Source: Rhizopus sp. PT2906 (Eukaryota; Mucoromycota; Mucoromycetes; Mucorales; Rhizopodaceae). Taken from it: a stretch of DNA of 64,000 nucleotides. Positions 21,812-33,585 of this stretch are shown piece after piece. The position numbers were made by a program, and so were the translations under genes. Numbering within the stretch: position 1 is the stretch's first letter; every line of letters starts with the position of its first letter. The stretch is taken from positions 1 to 64,000 of the forward strand of contig JAMYHX010000145.1 of NCBI GenBank assembly GCA_025529335.1. The letters are read 5' to 3'. Below the pieces are notes generated by a model. It saw only the letters and a program-made list of their open reading frames with translations, had not been told where the DNA came from and did not search any database.

Positions 21812-23402
21812 CTACCACTTGGTAGCCAATGGGTTTTGGAAGCTTTGAGTAACAGCATGGTATTGTGTATGAAGTATAGTCTTTCGTTTTATGTCATCAG
21901 TACCTATCCATTCACTAACGAGATGTTAGCTTTTGTTTTGTTTGATTTATATAAACTTACTTGTAAATTTCCTTAATCGTCTCATTTTCCTCTGGCCACA
22001 CTCCTCTTACAGATCTATAGATACTTTCTACTTGGCTGAGCCATTCCTTTGGGTTGACATCTACAGGCACAATCTGTCCACCACCATTAGCACAGCCACC
22101 AGGACATGCCATTACTTCAACATAATGATATGTACACTTTCCCTGTTTAATCTTGCGTACCAAATTTTGTATATTTCTAAATCCATAAGCACTCGCAAAC
22201 CGTAACACGGGTCGTCCATCATCGCTCATCAAACTATATTCACACACATCTGCATTCTTGCCCGCCTTGACCGTCACTCGTCCTTCGATAGTGGGCAGAC
22301 CAAAGAGTTCACGGGCAGCTGCGGCCAAGACATATTCTAAACTACCACCTGATGAAGAGCCAGGTACGCCCAAGAGTGTTTGTTGTCCAGTCTGAGGGTC
22401 AATGCCGACCTTATTAAACATATCATCGATTGGCGCTTCAGGCATTTCAAGGAAATGGTGAGACTGTAGCATTTGGTCAATCTCTGAAGTGGTCAAGACA
22501 CAGTCTACATCTCTTATTCCATCGACTTCAAAATCAGGGCGACTTGCTTCTAACTTTTTATCGTAGCAGGGCATAACCGACACATGATATATCTGACTTG
22601 GTGCTTGACCTAACTTTTGTGCAAAGTAATTCTTGACAAGTGATCCCATCATTTGCTGGGGCGATTTAGCGGTTGAGATATGAGGCAGGACATCACCATG
22701 CGTCTTTTCAGCATAACACACCCAACCAGGACAAGATGAGGCAAGCATAGGCATGCTATTGCTTTCCCCTGTCTTTCTGGATTGTCCTCTTGCGCCTCTC
22801 GCTCGGGCAGGTCTTCCTCCTTCCGACTCTTCTTGCTGCTGTTGTTCATAAATCGCTTTCTCTACAGCTTCTCCTCCATTGGCCATATATTCTCTAAAAC
22901 GATCTACAAACTCACGTGCTGTCTCGACTAATGATAGATCCTGAGTAAAAGCAATATCAAAGACATGATGAACACCCAATATGTTTTTGAAGAAGTGAAC
23001 CAGTCTATATTGTACTTGGATAGGCGTCAATTGATATTTAGCTGCTAATGATGCTCTTGACTGAGGGCTGATAGAAATGATAATTCTCTGGTGTTTGTTC
23101 TGTTCGAGCACTTTGGTAAACTCTTCTAACGACTGCATCGATATCAAAACACTTTCTGCCGAAGTAACGCATCCACTGCATGCAAGACAATCGTTTAAAG
23201 TGATGGAAGCCTTTTCGAGCTTCTTTTCTTGTCCGTCGTCTTGGCTGATCTCGTAGTAAGCTCCTTCTTTATCTACCTTGATCTCGGTAGGTCCTTGGGC
23301 ATCTTTATCAGCTTTTTGGATTTCAACTGGTTTTATACATGCTTGAGAAGGTGCAATATAGTCATTTAAATCAGTCAACACAATGGCTGAAGAAAATGCC
23401 AT
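21812..23402 (-). CDS. NAR1: Nar1, cytosolic Fe-S assembly protein (Fe-hydrogenase-like)
   Basis: Two exons (23402-21961 and 21914-21812) give 514 residues. The N-terminal Fe-S site has the first Cys in ACIKPVEI and the CLACSGCVTSAE cluster. The hydrogenase-like core shows MLASSCPGWVCYAEK, YHVSVMPCYDKKLEA and MACPGGCANGGGQ with its conserved cysteines. The short second exon supplies the family's C-terminal tail ending NPLATKW. Nar1 acts in the cytosolic iron-sulfur assembly pathway, linking the scaffold to the targeting complex. An insertion rich in Gln, Glu, Gly and Arg (about residues 185-215) separates the domains and is probably a disordered loop. Convergent with the ThrRS gene. Confidence 0.96.
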
Positions 23403-23429
23403 GATTATTAATATAACAAAAAAGATGGT

Positions 23430-24430
23430 CGTAGCAGTAAACGAAGATTGCCATGGATCTAATCAGTTGTTCAAACTCCGAAACATCCAATGAAATACCT
23501 ACAAAAATTTAATAGTCACAAAGTGAAGAATAGATATTCAAGTGGGAACTAGCGTAATAAATGATTTAAAAAAGACATGATAGAACTATTGGTGTCTAGC
23601 AGGTCTTCACTGAGGTACAGAACAAACATTTTCTACAATTGATATTGATTGCTTTAATGAGCTTACCAGATTATCTAAAGCTTCTGGATTATTCTTCAAT
23701 TGCCTGATTTTTTCATTTACTTGGCAAGTAAGATACGAATGTTTTGGTCCGCGCTTTCTAATAGCTCACGGCAGAGAAGGCCTTGGTTATCATGTGGGGT
23801 ATCAAGTATTTCTTGCTGAATAACAGAGACAGGAGCACGAGGAAAAAAAAAAGGCAGCTTGGTTACGCGGCTGACCAAAAAAAAAATATGCCTACACATC
23901 TTTGTTTGACCAGAGCAGCTGCAGTTCTTCAAAAAGCCTTCTTTTGTATCCATCTCATAAAAGAGGATGCTTTCAGTGAAGGATCTGCACTGGTAAACAT
24001 TTTCTTTGAGATGTTCTACCATGGAACAGGCTGCGTTGTAATCAATGCAGTATGATGCTCTTCTCTTCTTTTCTTCGTTAGCTTTCAAGCGAAACCCACC
24101 AAAATCATGCGCAGCTTTGATTGTATCTTGCCAATAATCTAATGCTACCACTTGAGATAAAACGTAGACTAGGCGATCTACATGCAAAGAGTGAGAGCGA
24201 CCAAGGTAGAACGTCTTCAATTGGTTATGATACGATTCTATCAGATTATTAGTGTGGAAAGAAGCATTCTATAAACAGGCAGAAAAATTGGATTTTAGTA
24301 AACTGGAACAATAATCATTGATGATTACCTGTCTTCACGCTTTGAACCATAATTCCTTTCTTGGAAGCTACAGGCCGTTGAAGTACGCTATTACTACCGT
24401 CTCGGAACAAGCAATAAAAGAAAGATGCCA
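23430..24430 (-). mobile_element. MULE (Mutator-like) transposase C-terminal remnant
   Basis: Minus-strand exons read, in order, YFNG(stop)LPRKELWFKA(stop)RQ (about 24395-24335), then after an intron NASFHTNNLIESYHNQLK..FYLGRSHSL (from about 24270), then a SWIM-type zinc knuckle (CSCSG...MCRH), ending around 23717 in a stop. After a one-base frame change the reading continues as QVNEKIRQLKNNPEALDNL to a donor. HTNNLIESYHNQLK and the CxC...CxH finger are hallmarks of fungal MULE transposases. The N-terminal and DDE parts are missing. Both upstream stops fall where Trp (TGG) is expected, so each is explained by one G-to-A change. The break at about 24430 abuts the Fanzor-type element. Confidence 0.75.
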
Positions 24431-26640
24431 GTTCTTCATTTATCAAACCTTCGAGTCAAGGTTAAAGCGAGAAATGATAAACCTATACGAAAAATGTCCA
24501 GAAAAAGAAAGTCCAACAGAAGAAGTACTTTTAAAAGATGTGGAGGAAAGGAAAATAGCAAAAAATAGTTTGTTCAATGTACACAGATAGATGCTCATCT
24601 TCATACTGAAGAAAGAAATGCCACATATGACGTTGCTAATCCTATGCTTGCTGGTGAAACTTCTGCTAGTGCTGTTAGTAATGATACAAGTAAAAACAAG
24701 CTGAAGAAAATCGCCAGATATATCAAAAGTTTGCTTATGCGTCAGGACAAGACTCATGATACAATTGATTCCCAATTCATCGAGCGTAACTTAGAGCATC
24801 TGGAATTGTCCAGTTTGGAAGGATCTACTGTATTGAATATCCATAATTTTTTCAAGCAATTGGTTCTGCCACGTGTAGGAGAAGTAGACGTGGACAAGCA
24901 TGTACTAGTGAGTATTCCTGTGGTAAAAGCCTGCAACGCCATCCTTTTTCGAACAGGTTACAGCAAGCTTTGCCGAACAGTTGTACCAAACACGAAGCCA
25001 TCCACTCTCCATGCTTTACAGCTTAATACAGTTGGCTTGTATTATCTTTTTTTCTCACAATTTGGGACATTCAGAGCACAGACACAGGACGGTAACTACA
25101 TCAAAAATGAAACAATGGGAAAAGACAATAAGGACATTCTGTTTGCTACTGTCTTCAAATTGAACAAGATCAAACAGTTGTGTAAAAGCCAGGATACAGA
25201 GTTTGACTATCGATTAGTCATCACCAGTTGCCAAATTACTCACCTTCAAGCAACTAGCTCAAGTACATCTATAGCAATAATGGCAACGGTAGGGACTAGA
25301 AGCAACAGAGACAAAAGAAAGCGAGCTACTGATGATGAGAATGCTCTCGATGAAGCAGTCAAAAAACAAAACAGTTTGATAAAAATGGAAGAAGAAAGTA
25401 TATCCAAGCTGTTACTAGAAATACGTAATATCTAAAATACAATCAATAATGTCATTGTACAGATAAATAATAATCTTGACGATATTACAAAAAAAGAAAA
25501 TCTTGGTAGAGGAAAGGCAGGCATTAAAAGCAATTATGAAGCAAGGAAATTGATCCATGCTTGAAAAAAAGAAGAAGATCATGGAATGCAAAAACGAAAA
25601 AGCAAGGCTTTACGAGTCGATGTTCCCAAGTGAAGATACAGTTTACATGTATCAATGCTCAAAAACGACACATCTATCTGACTCCTTGGGTAACATGACT
25701 TTTTACGGTGTTGATCCTGGCGTCCGCACAATAGCGACCTGTGTGTAAATGAATGCCAAAGATGCAAGTTCATACTTATCCCTTTCTCTTAGCCACCCAG
25801 ATTTGCCGAGTTTTTTCAAGACTGAAGAAGGGAAAGCAAGACTGCATCATTTGATAAAGCCTTATGAAACGACAGTTACAGCAAAAAGCATTTCAGCAAA
25901 ATCACGGACTTCATACCATCGCTTCAAGTTACAGAAACGCAAGAACAGCAATAGTGATATTACTTCTATAGAGAGCAAGCTTGCCCAAATGATAAACACA
26001 ACAAAAGTAAGAAGTAGCAAGTATCTCTTGATAAAGAAACATCAGCTGTATAAAGAAACGCGAGACAAGATGCTAGAATTTTATTGTTATTCAAGTTGGA
26101 CAAGACGGAAAAACAGAGGCCAAAGATTTAAAGATAAGGCATACAGCTCCTCAGCCAGAAAAATAATAAGGAATGCAGATTCAGAAGGAAATGTTGTCTT
26201 CTACGGTGACTTTGGCAGAAGGCATGGCTTGTGGATAAAAGGATACGAAAAAAGAAGCACAGATATTTTGCAAAAGTCCCTTTCTAGTAGATCAACTGTC
26301 ATTTCAACTACTAAATAACGATCATCAAAGTTGTTATGCATCTGCGACGAACCATTTTTTCATCCAAAGAAGAACAATGGAAAGGTCAACCTTGGTGCAG
26401 TCTTGTATGTCAATCCTGACTGCATTGGTCGTCAAAATTCATATGCTATAAAAAGCCGAGACACCAATGCAGCAGTGAATATTCTTAAATTGGATTGTAC
26501 AAACTGATTACAAACGGCAACCACCCTTCGTTTGCACGAGAAATGAAGAAAGAAGATGCTATGAACAAATTGTTTAATGGTTCGACACAATTTGGAGAGT
26601 TGATGTCGGACTTTCTCTCAATGTAGAGAATGGGTCTTAG
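24431..26640 (+). mobile_element. broken Fanzor (TnpB-like RNA-guided nuclease family) element
   Basis: The C-terminal half carries the TnpB/Fanzor marks: a RuvC-I motif GVDPGVRT at about 25707-25730, a Lys/Arg-rich helical region, and a RuvC-III motif RDTNAAVNI at about 26459-26485 in another frame. Between them are an in-frame TAA (25746-25748) and frame shifts near 26318. The upstream same-strand frames (24431-24587, with a frame shift, then 24644-25435) are contiguous and probably form the N-terminal half; that link is inference. Fanzor proteins in fungi are RNA-guided DNA nucleases carried by transposons. This copy cannot encode an intact protein. A guide (omega-RNA) scaffold, if any, would lie just 3' of the gene. 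Confidence 0.75.
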
Positions 26641-27233
26641 ATACCTTTTTGGGCATTTAGAGTTTTCTTCCAATGAAAGTGACTCTCCTTCTTTGTCACA
26701 GAAGCAATTATTCAATCTCAATCTGTTTGATTTCTGTCCCTAACGACCGAAACAGATGGTAAATATAAAATTAAAAAGATATTGGCTCAGAAGAGTAAGC
26801 CAACATCCTTTTGTTCGTAATTCAAAAACACTACATATAAAGATATTTGGTTTAAAAATAAAGCCATCGGAATCATTGCTGAGAATAAATGCTTACCAAT
26901 CATTTTAGATCGTACTTGTTTAAATCTAAAACAAAAATCAAGCAATAGTTTATAAAACAGAGTACATATAAGTCATCCATGGCTTATTAAACACGCTCTC
27001 TAAGATTCGTACTTTCATGGATTGACATACAGGTTTATTTTATCTGCTAAAGAGATTTATTTTATCAAAATAATGATTCTAGCCGAGCGATTGCATAATC
27101 TCTCAGATCAGGTCTGTGTCTTGCTGTCAATCACATCAGAAATTGCAGTAATCTCGAATCTTATTGGGCCATCAAAGTTCATTTTTCTACTATTATTTTT
27201 TTTTATCTTTCTTTTCTCTTTACAAATATAAAA
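26641..27233. other. AT-rich intergenic and FOL1 promoter
   Basis: About 590 bp with no supported gene. The final 50 bp are T-rich, ending in TATAAAAATG at the FOL1 start. Confidence 0.55.
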
Positions 27234-29483
27234 ATGCCAAAAGACGAAAAGAAGTATGATAAAATTCTAGTAAAGAACTTGGTGTTGAAGAATATTGCTG
27301 GGGTTGAAGCATGGCAAAGATTCAAAGAACAGCCTGTGGTGATTACAGTTGCTTTATATACAGACATCTCTGCCGCGGGAAATACCGATCATGTCACAAA
27401 TACGATCCATTACGGCCATGTCACCAAGGCGATTACCAAGCTGAGTGAGAAAACATCGTTCCAGTCACTTGAAGAGCTAGCATACGCTATTGTCAAACTA
27501 TGCTGTGTTCAATTTGGTGCTGCAAGAACACAAGTAACGGTAGAGCAACCCAAAGCCCTGCTACACGCTGCTGCTTCGGGAGTAAAGCTCACGCGAGCAC
27601 GCGAAGACTTTGAACAGGACGATTCGACTGGAGCTGTCTCTGGACTGGGAGTAGAGGATGAAATGTTTGTACGAGATCTGCGTCTGCACACCATTGTTGG
27701 TGTCAACCCTTGGGAACGCGAGGAGAAGCAGGTCGTGATTGTCAATTTGCAAGTGTATCCTTCTTCTATACCTTATGATAAGGTGTTTGAAAAGGAAAAC
27801 AAATCATATAACCTTCGTACCATCGTTCGTACTCTCACACGTCATATCGAAGACTCAGGTTACAAGACGATCGAGGCATTGGCCGTGACCTTGGCTCGAC
27901 TTGCCCTCGAGAAATGCCACGTCAACAAGATTACTGTGCGAGTGGAGAAGCCGAGCGCGATTCTGTTTGCTGATTGCTCGGGTCTTGAAGTGACTCGTGA
28001 TCGTGTCTGGTTGAAGCAAGTATTAGAACAAGAAGAAAAGGCGGGCAAGAAGTTTATACATCACATTGATCGACTAAGATACAAAAAGGAAGTACCTGTC
28101 AATTGCAACCAGACTGCCTACATCGCTCTTGGCTCCAACATGGGCGATCGCGTGGGAAATATCAATGCTGCCTTACTACAGTTGGAAAAGGATGGACAGA
28201 ATGTAGTGCTCGATACAAGCTATCTATATGAAACACCGCCTATGTACCATACGGATCAACCCACATTTCTGAACGCCGTTTGCAAGATTGCGACTTGTTT
28301 AGAACCTCATGCTCTGCTTGATAAATTAAAAGAGATTGAACAAGACCTAGGTCGTCAACCAACCTTCAGAAATGGCCCTCGCCCGATCGACTTGGATATC
28401 CTGTTTTATAATGATCTCGTGATGAGCGATGAGCGACTGACCATTCCTCATGCTTCTATTCAAGAACGCGAATTTGTTCTTTGGCCACTATGTGATATTG
28501 CCAGGGATATGGAACATCCACGACTATTCAAGACAAACGGACAGCTGTTGTCACAGCTTTTGAAGATATCTGCAGAGACAAAAGATGGACCTGCTAAGCT
28601 GGATAAGGTGATACCTATCCAGGACCAAAAACTATGGAAATGGGATGAAAAGACATATATCATGGGTATTCTTAATGCCACACCCGACAGCTTCTCAGAC
28701 GGCGGTAGTTACAACGACATCGACGCAGGCGTAGCTGCAGCATGGCGTATGAAAGAAGAAGGTGCAGATATGATTGATATCGGTGGTATGTCGACACGTC
28801 CAGGAGCAGACGATACATTTCCTGAAGAAGAAGAAATACGCCGTGTTGTGCCCTTGATCAAGGCACTGCGTCAATCTGGCTTTGACTTGCCAATTTCTAT
28901 CGACACCTTCCGTGCCTCGGTGGCCAAAGCTGCTTTGGAGGCAGGTGCCAGCATGATCAACGATATCTCAGGCGGCTCGAGAGATCCCCAGATGCTCAAA
29001 CTCATGGCTGATGCACAAGTCCCCGTTTGCTTGATGCACATGCGCGGTGATGCACAAACCATGATGTCAGAAGCCAACACGACTTATGAGAACAACGATG
29101 TTTTGGACGAAGTGGCTCATGTTCTTCATGCCTTGGTCGAACGAGCTGTGGCTGCAGGCGTGCATCGTTGGAATATCATCATTGACCCAGGTATCGGGTT
29201 TGCTAAGACCCCTAGTCAGGACTTTGAATTGCTCAGGCACCTAGAAGAAATGTCTAAACATCCAGAATCACTTCTTAGGGGGCTGCCCTTGCTGATGGGT
29301 ATCAGCCGTAAAAAGTTCATTGGACAGGTCACAGGTGTTAAGGAAGCAAGTCAAAGAACATTTGGTACTGCAGCTGCCGTGGCTGCTTCAGTCGCTGGTG
29401 GTGCCAACATCATTCGTGTGCATGATGTGAGGCCAATGTGGGAAGTTATTCAAGTGTGTGACACTGTCTGGAAACGCAAGTAA
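27234..29483 (+). CDS. FOL1: trifunctional folate synthesis protein (DHNA-HPPK-DHPS)
   Basis: Single-exon gene of 749 residues. Domains in order: two FolB-type dihydroneopterin aldolase repeats (about 5-125 and 135-265), HPPK (about 290-430; ALGSNMGDR at about 297, GPRPIDLDILFYND at about 380) and dihydropteroate synthase (about 475-745; MGILNATPDSFSDGG at about 476, IGGMSTRPGA, and SIDTFRASVAKAAL). It catalyses three successive steps from dihydroneopterin to dihydropteroate. The DHPS domain is the known target of sulfonamides. Codon use is more GC-rich than its neighbours, consistent with a conserved housekeeping gene. The start follows a T-rich, AT-rich promoter. Confidence 0.97.
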   Translation: MPKDEKKYDKILVKNLVLKNIAGVEAWQRFKEQPVVITVALYTDISAAGNTDHVTNTIHYGHVTKAITKLSEKTSFQSLEELAYAIVKLCCVQFGAARTQVTVEQPKALLHAAASGVKLTRAREDFEQDDSTGAVSGLGVEDEMFVRDLRLHTIVGVNPWEREEKQVVIVNLQVYPSSIPYDKVFEKENKSYNLRTIVRTLTRHIEDSGYKTIEALAVTLARLALEKCHVNKITVRVEKPSAILFADCSGLEVTRDRVWLKQVLEQEEKAGKKFIHHIDRLRYKKEVPVNCNQTAYIALGSNMGDRVGNINAALLQLEKDGQNVVLDTSYLYETPPMYHTDQPTFLNAVCKIATCLEPHALLDKLKEIEQDLGRQPTFRNGPRPIDLDILFYNDLVMSDERLTIPHASIQEREFVLWPLCDIARDMEHPRLFKTNGQLLSQLLKISAETKDGPAKLDKVIPIQDQKLWKWDEKTYIMGILNATPDSFSDGGSYNDIDAGVAAAWRMKEEGADMIDIGGMSTRPGADDTFPEEEEIRRVVPLIKALRQSGFDLPISIDTFRASVAKAALEAGASMINDISGGSRDPQMLKLMADAQVPVCLMHMRGDAQTMMSEANTTYENNDVLDEVAHVLHALVERAVAAGVHRWNIIIDPGIGFAKTPSQDFELLRHLEEMSKHPESLLRGLPLLMGISRKKFIGQVTGVKEASQRTFGTAAAVAASVAGGANIIRVHDVRPMWEVIQVCDTVWKRK

Positions 29484-30144
29484 AGAAAAAAAAAGTATAA
29501 AAAACTGGTTATTTTTGTATATTTTAAGATATAATTCAACAATGTAATAATAAATCGCATGCTTTGATCGACACAAGTCATTATAATGAGAGTAATATGA
29601 TGAACACGGGGGTGTGTATATCAAGTGAGATTGACGATAAGAAAAAGAGAGAAGGAGGGAGAGAGAGAGCTTTCTAATGAGCTCTGTGCTATAAATAGTA
29701 TTCATCATTTAAAGAAGAAGTAAACAAAATTAACAAACAAATAAGGAGCAAATATTCATAGCTTCTTGATTGTATAAAACCAAAATTTCAATTATAAAAG
29801 ACTACATGTAGTATCTAATTCAATACTTATGACAAACATATTAAATTACAAAAAGTTATAGAGGAGAGAACATAGGGATAGGTTACGCCCTAATCTAACA
29901 GAATATATCCACGGGCAACTCAAAAAAAAGGGAGGGGGAGATCAAATTGACAGGGAAAAGATCATCTCCTGAAAGCAGACAATAAACCTGCGTGAACCCT
30001 TTCATTATTAACTTAACGACATCATACAAACAAGTTTAAATGCAAACGATATTCAAACATATAAAAATTTATTTAAGAACAAAAAACAGAAAACATATAA
30101 ACTAAGTGTAATTTATTTAAGGGCACATAAATAATGATCATAAA
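29484..30144. other. intergenic between FOL1 and the C2H2 gene
   Basis: Convergent intergenic DNA of 660 bp. AT-rich, with a GA-rich patch at about 29639-29670. No gene recognised. Confidence 0.55.
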
Positions 30145-30167
30145 TTAAATAAGATTTGAATACGCAC

Positions 30168-30198
<31 letters not shown>

Positions 30199-30914
30199 AG
30201 TATTATTACTAAAGTACGGTTGCTGCTCTTGTTTGCATCTTGTTGCTATTATAGTCTTTTTTCCTACTGTATCTTTGTTCGTCCCATGTCGGTGTATTCT
30301 TATATGTTGGTTTAAATTATCTGATCTTGAAAATCGCTTATGACAGTTTTGATAGGGGCATTCAAAGGCTATATATAAACAAAGGTCAATACTTAAAAGA
30401 GTATGCCTAGAATCAATGACCTACGTTTCTCTAGAGTATGTATAGAACGGATATGTCGTTTGAGATGCTCTGACCGTTTGAACACTTTACCACACCCATC
30501 TGCTTTACACGTAAACATACGTGCACCTGCACCAGGCACATTTGATACTCTTCTTCCTCTCGATCGAGGCTGAGGTTTTAGAGGCGGTGTGTCTGGGCGC
30601 ATCATTGGGTTATTAAATATCAAGTGATTATCATTTTGACTAAAGTTCTTATGATGTGAATCATAGTAATGAATAGGCCGATGTGGTTGTTGTTGAATCA
30701 TAAATGGTTGAGATATCTTTTGTTGATGAATGTCGACATAGATAGGGTCAATAAAGGAAGCCATAGATGGCGGTGGTGTGTCTTCTTCGCTGCTACTTGG
30801 CAAGTAACATGGATCAGGATCAGATAGCATACTTGTGTAGCTGAACCGTCGCTCTGGATTGACAAATTTCATGATATGATTGCCTTCTTGAAAAGGTGTC
30901 GTCTGAATAGACAT
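30145..30914 (-). CDS. two-finger C2H2 transcription factor (Msn2/4-like zinc fingers)
   Basis: Two exons (30914-30425 and 30368-30145) encode 237 residues. The N-terminal 150 residues are low in complexity (Pro, Gln, His, Asn, Ser). Two C2H2 fingers follow: CKADGCGKVFKRSEHLKRH then, across the intron via the linker LEKPFECP, CHKRFSRSDNLNQHIRIH. The KRSEHLKRH / SRSDNLNQH helices are those of Msn2/Msn4 and related stress or morphogenesis regulators. The C-terminus has a run of about ten Asn, coded by a (GTT)n tract on the plus strand. Nuclear DNA-binding role; target genes unknown. The two-exon model was fixed by the finger linker frame. Confidence 0.88.
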
Positions 30915-33535
30915 GATATTAAAAAGTATAAAGAGAGAGAGAGGAAGAAAAGAGAAAAAAGAGAAAGAGAGGGATGGTTTTATAGGCAGTATTGGATGTA
31001 TCTTTTTTACAATTAATTAAGGGATTTAGAATCTTTTTATTCTATTTTAAGTGAATAAGCTCGTCTTTAAGCGAATGATAAAGTAAATTATCATAAGTTA
31101 TATAGATTTTACAACACAGGGGGGCCAATTTAGAATCACTCAGTTTTTTATGCAAAATTGAGACTAAACGTCAATTTTATGAAAGCACGAGTTAAGGGTG
31201 CAAATGTAAAAAGACATATAGGAGATGGTAATTATGGGGCTCTTGTATGTTTATTGATGAGAAAGAGGGAGCATAGATATTTACATAAAGGAGAATGACT
31301 ATCTTAAAATAGCAAGACATGATTTGTGTATCTAAAATTCCCTGCAAAAAGTGAGAACAGTAATAATAACGCAACAGAATGAAGAAAATAGCAGAAACGA
31401 GTGCACTCTTAAAAAAATAATCAGAAAGTCCAACCCCCTCGCGCCAATTCTAAAGTCTGGTTACCTAAAATAGAAATTGTCTTTGTCTAGAGAATACTAA
31501 AGTGTGTATGATGAGCAAATCTAATGCTGTAAATACAGCCAATTACATATTTTGCTTTTGTAACATAGCCTAAAGAATTATGATTCTTGAATACAGCAAA
31601 AAATAGGATGAATCTCTTCTGGGAATACTTTTAATTACAAGTTCAGAAGCCGAGTAATAGCTCTATTTGGCCAAGTGCTACCAAAAGACCGCAGCTGAGG
31701 TCACCAATCAGTTTGTCCATAACGGCTGGAAAGGTTCCAAGACTGGTATACAGTATAATACGAGATAAAGTTTTTTTTTTGCATTATTCTTTCCACCGAA
31801 TTTCTTTGCTCTTTATACCTTTACGGGCTTGGTAATTACTTTTGGTCCATTATTATCAACACGGATATGCTCACAATGCAGTCCAACTCGAGTTTATTTA
31901 TGCTTGGTGCTGAAAAAGACAACTGCCAAGCTAAAGATATTAGTAGCAAGAGCTTCTAATCATAACCTGTTCCTGGTTGATCTTTAATGCCAGCATCGTC
32001 GTTTCTGTTTTTCATGTTCTTTTTAGTATTTACACTAATTCTACTAGGAAAGCATTTTACATGAATTGATTACAGAGTAAATATTGTTATTCTTTTGTTT
32101 TTGTACTACTTGCAGGAACGAAGACTGTGATAGCTTGTCGCGTTTATGTATGTGTTGTACTGACATTACTTTTCCGAGATAAGAAAATAGCTGAAAAAAG
32201 AAAAGGCATAAGTGCTTCTCTCTTACAGCTCTTTCACTTGAAGGGCTGCCATCGGCACATAGATCCTTAAAGGTCTAAGATAACTGTAACATTGTAGTTT
32301 AAGAACCAGATGAGATAATACTACTTATTATACGAATATGTGATTGGTCAGTTTTTGGTGTCGATATGAAGGCATTGCTTATTGACTCCTTTTTTTTATG
32401 TACAGCAGCTTGCTAGACAAGACTTGTGGATTCAATCACTTCTTCAACAAGTCACCTACTATTATAGTCAAGTGGCATTACTCTAGGAATCCCTGCGTCA
32501 TTTGAATCCGCGCGTAGTCGTTGCTTGTTGAGTTTCAGCTTGTAGCTTATTGAAAAATACAACATAGTAACATAGTCAGCACACAGCGATATTAAAGAGA
32601 ATTAGAATTGAGCCATTGCATCAACCATTTACTTTTCATTATAATAAAAACTTATTACATAATTCAAAAAAAAACCAAGAAAGCAGCTGTATATAAACAG
32701 AAGCTGGTCCTTTTTGCTATTAATTCGCCTTTCTCTTATAAGTGCATATCAAGGCTAGAGACAGTTACGTAATCGTAGCCATTTTTGTACTGCTCCACCC
32801 CAATGGGACATTTGGAGTAGTTGTAGACAATGCCTATTGGTATCAATACGTTGCTCTATTAGTGTCTCATTCTACTAATAAAGGGTAACATTAGTAAGAA
32901 TCAGATACGTAAACAGACGATTGAGAACTCAAGGCGAAAACATTATTCTATAATAAAAGAAAGAGCTGTCGAAGCGAACACGGTAAGCATCAGTTTATGA
33001 TGATGAACCGCTGAACTGATAGCATAGAGATAAAGCTAGTAGCCATGATTACTTTGTCTAAAAGTCAAAAAGATTTTATTATACTTCAGTCTTTTTTGTT
33101 TGGACTTGAACAAACAAAGGTAATACAATATCTATTTTTGAACGCAGAGCCATAATTTTGTTACCTCAACAGAAACACCTCTGCTATTACTTCCTACAGT
33201 TGCCATAGAAGATTAGAGTGAAGATCTCCTCTTTTTCTGGCCAACACTACATGCACCAGAAGATGCACTCAAAATAGGCTAATGCTACGGCCGCTACCTA
33301 TGTTGTCACTTTACAACTTTACACTACCAAAGTCTCTGCCTAATCTAAGGCTGTCCAGTTCACTCTCTGTGATATAAAATACGAATACATCATAATTACA
33401 TGTGAGCTAAATGGTCTTTGTTGATCAAACTGACAACATAAGATTAGAATAAATACATCAATAGCAACTTTTCTTTTTATCTCTTTCTTTTTGGAACTTC
33501 ATAAAAATCGTACTCTAAATCAAGTAATATGGAAA
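30915..33535. other. gene-poor decayed DNA
   Basis: 2.6 kb, AT-rich, with no intact gene. A short coding-like stretch at about 31665-31750 on the minus strand (AVMDKLIGDLSCGLLVALG) is isolated and broken. I see no terminal repeats or RNA gene. Confidence 0.5.
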
Positions 33536-33585
33536 GATATCTGTTCTTTGAAAGAGCTTAACGTAACACTGCGCATTGAAAAGGT

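Noticed and set aside
24443..24775. 110-codon minus-strand frame
   Set aside because: Antisense to the Fanzor-type reading, which is better supported; it does not continue the MULE protein.
26485..26721. 78-codon minus-strand frame
   Set aside because: Antisense to the Fanzor C-terminal tail on the plus strand; no domain.
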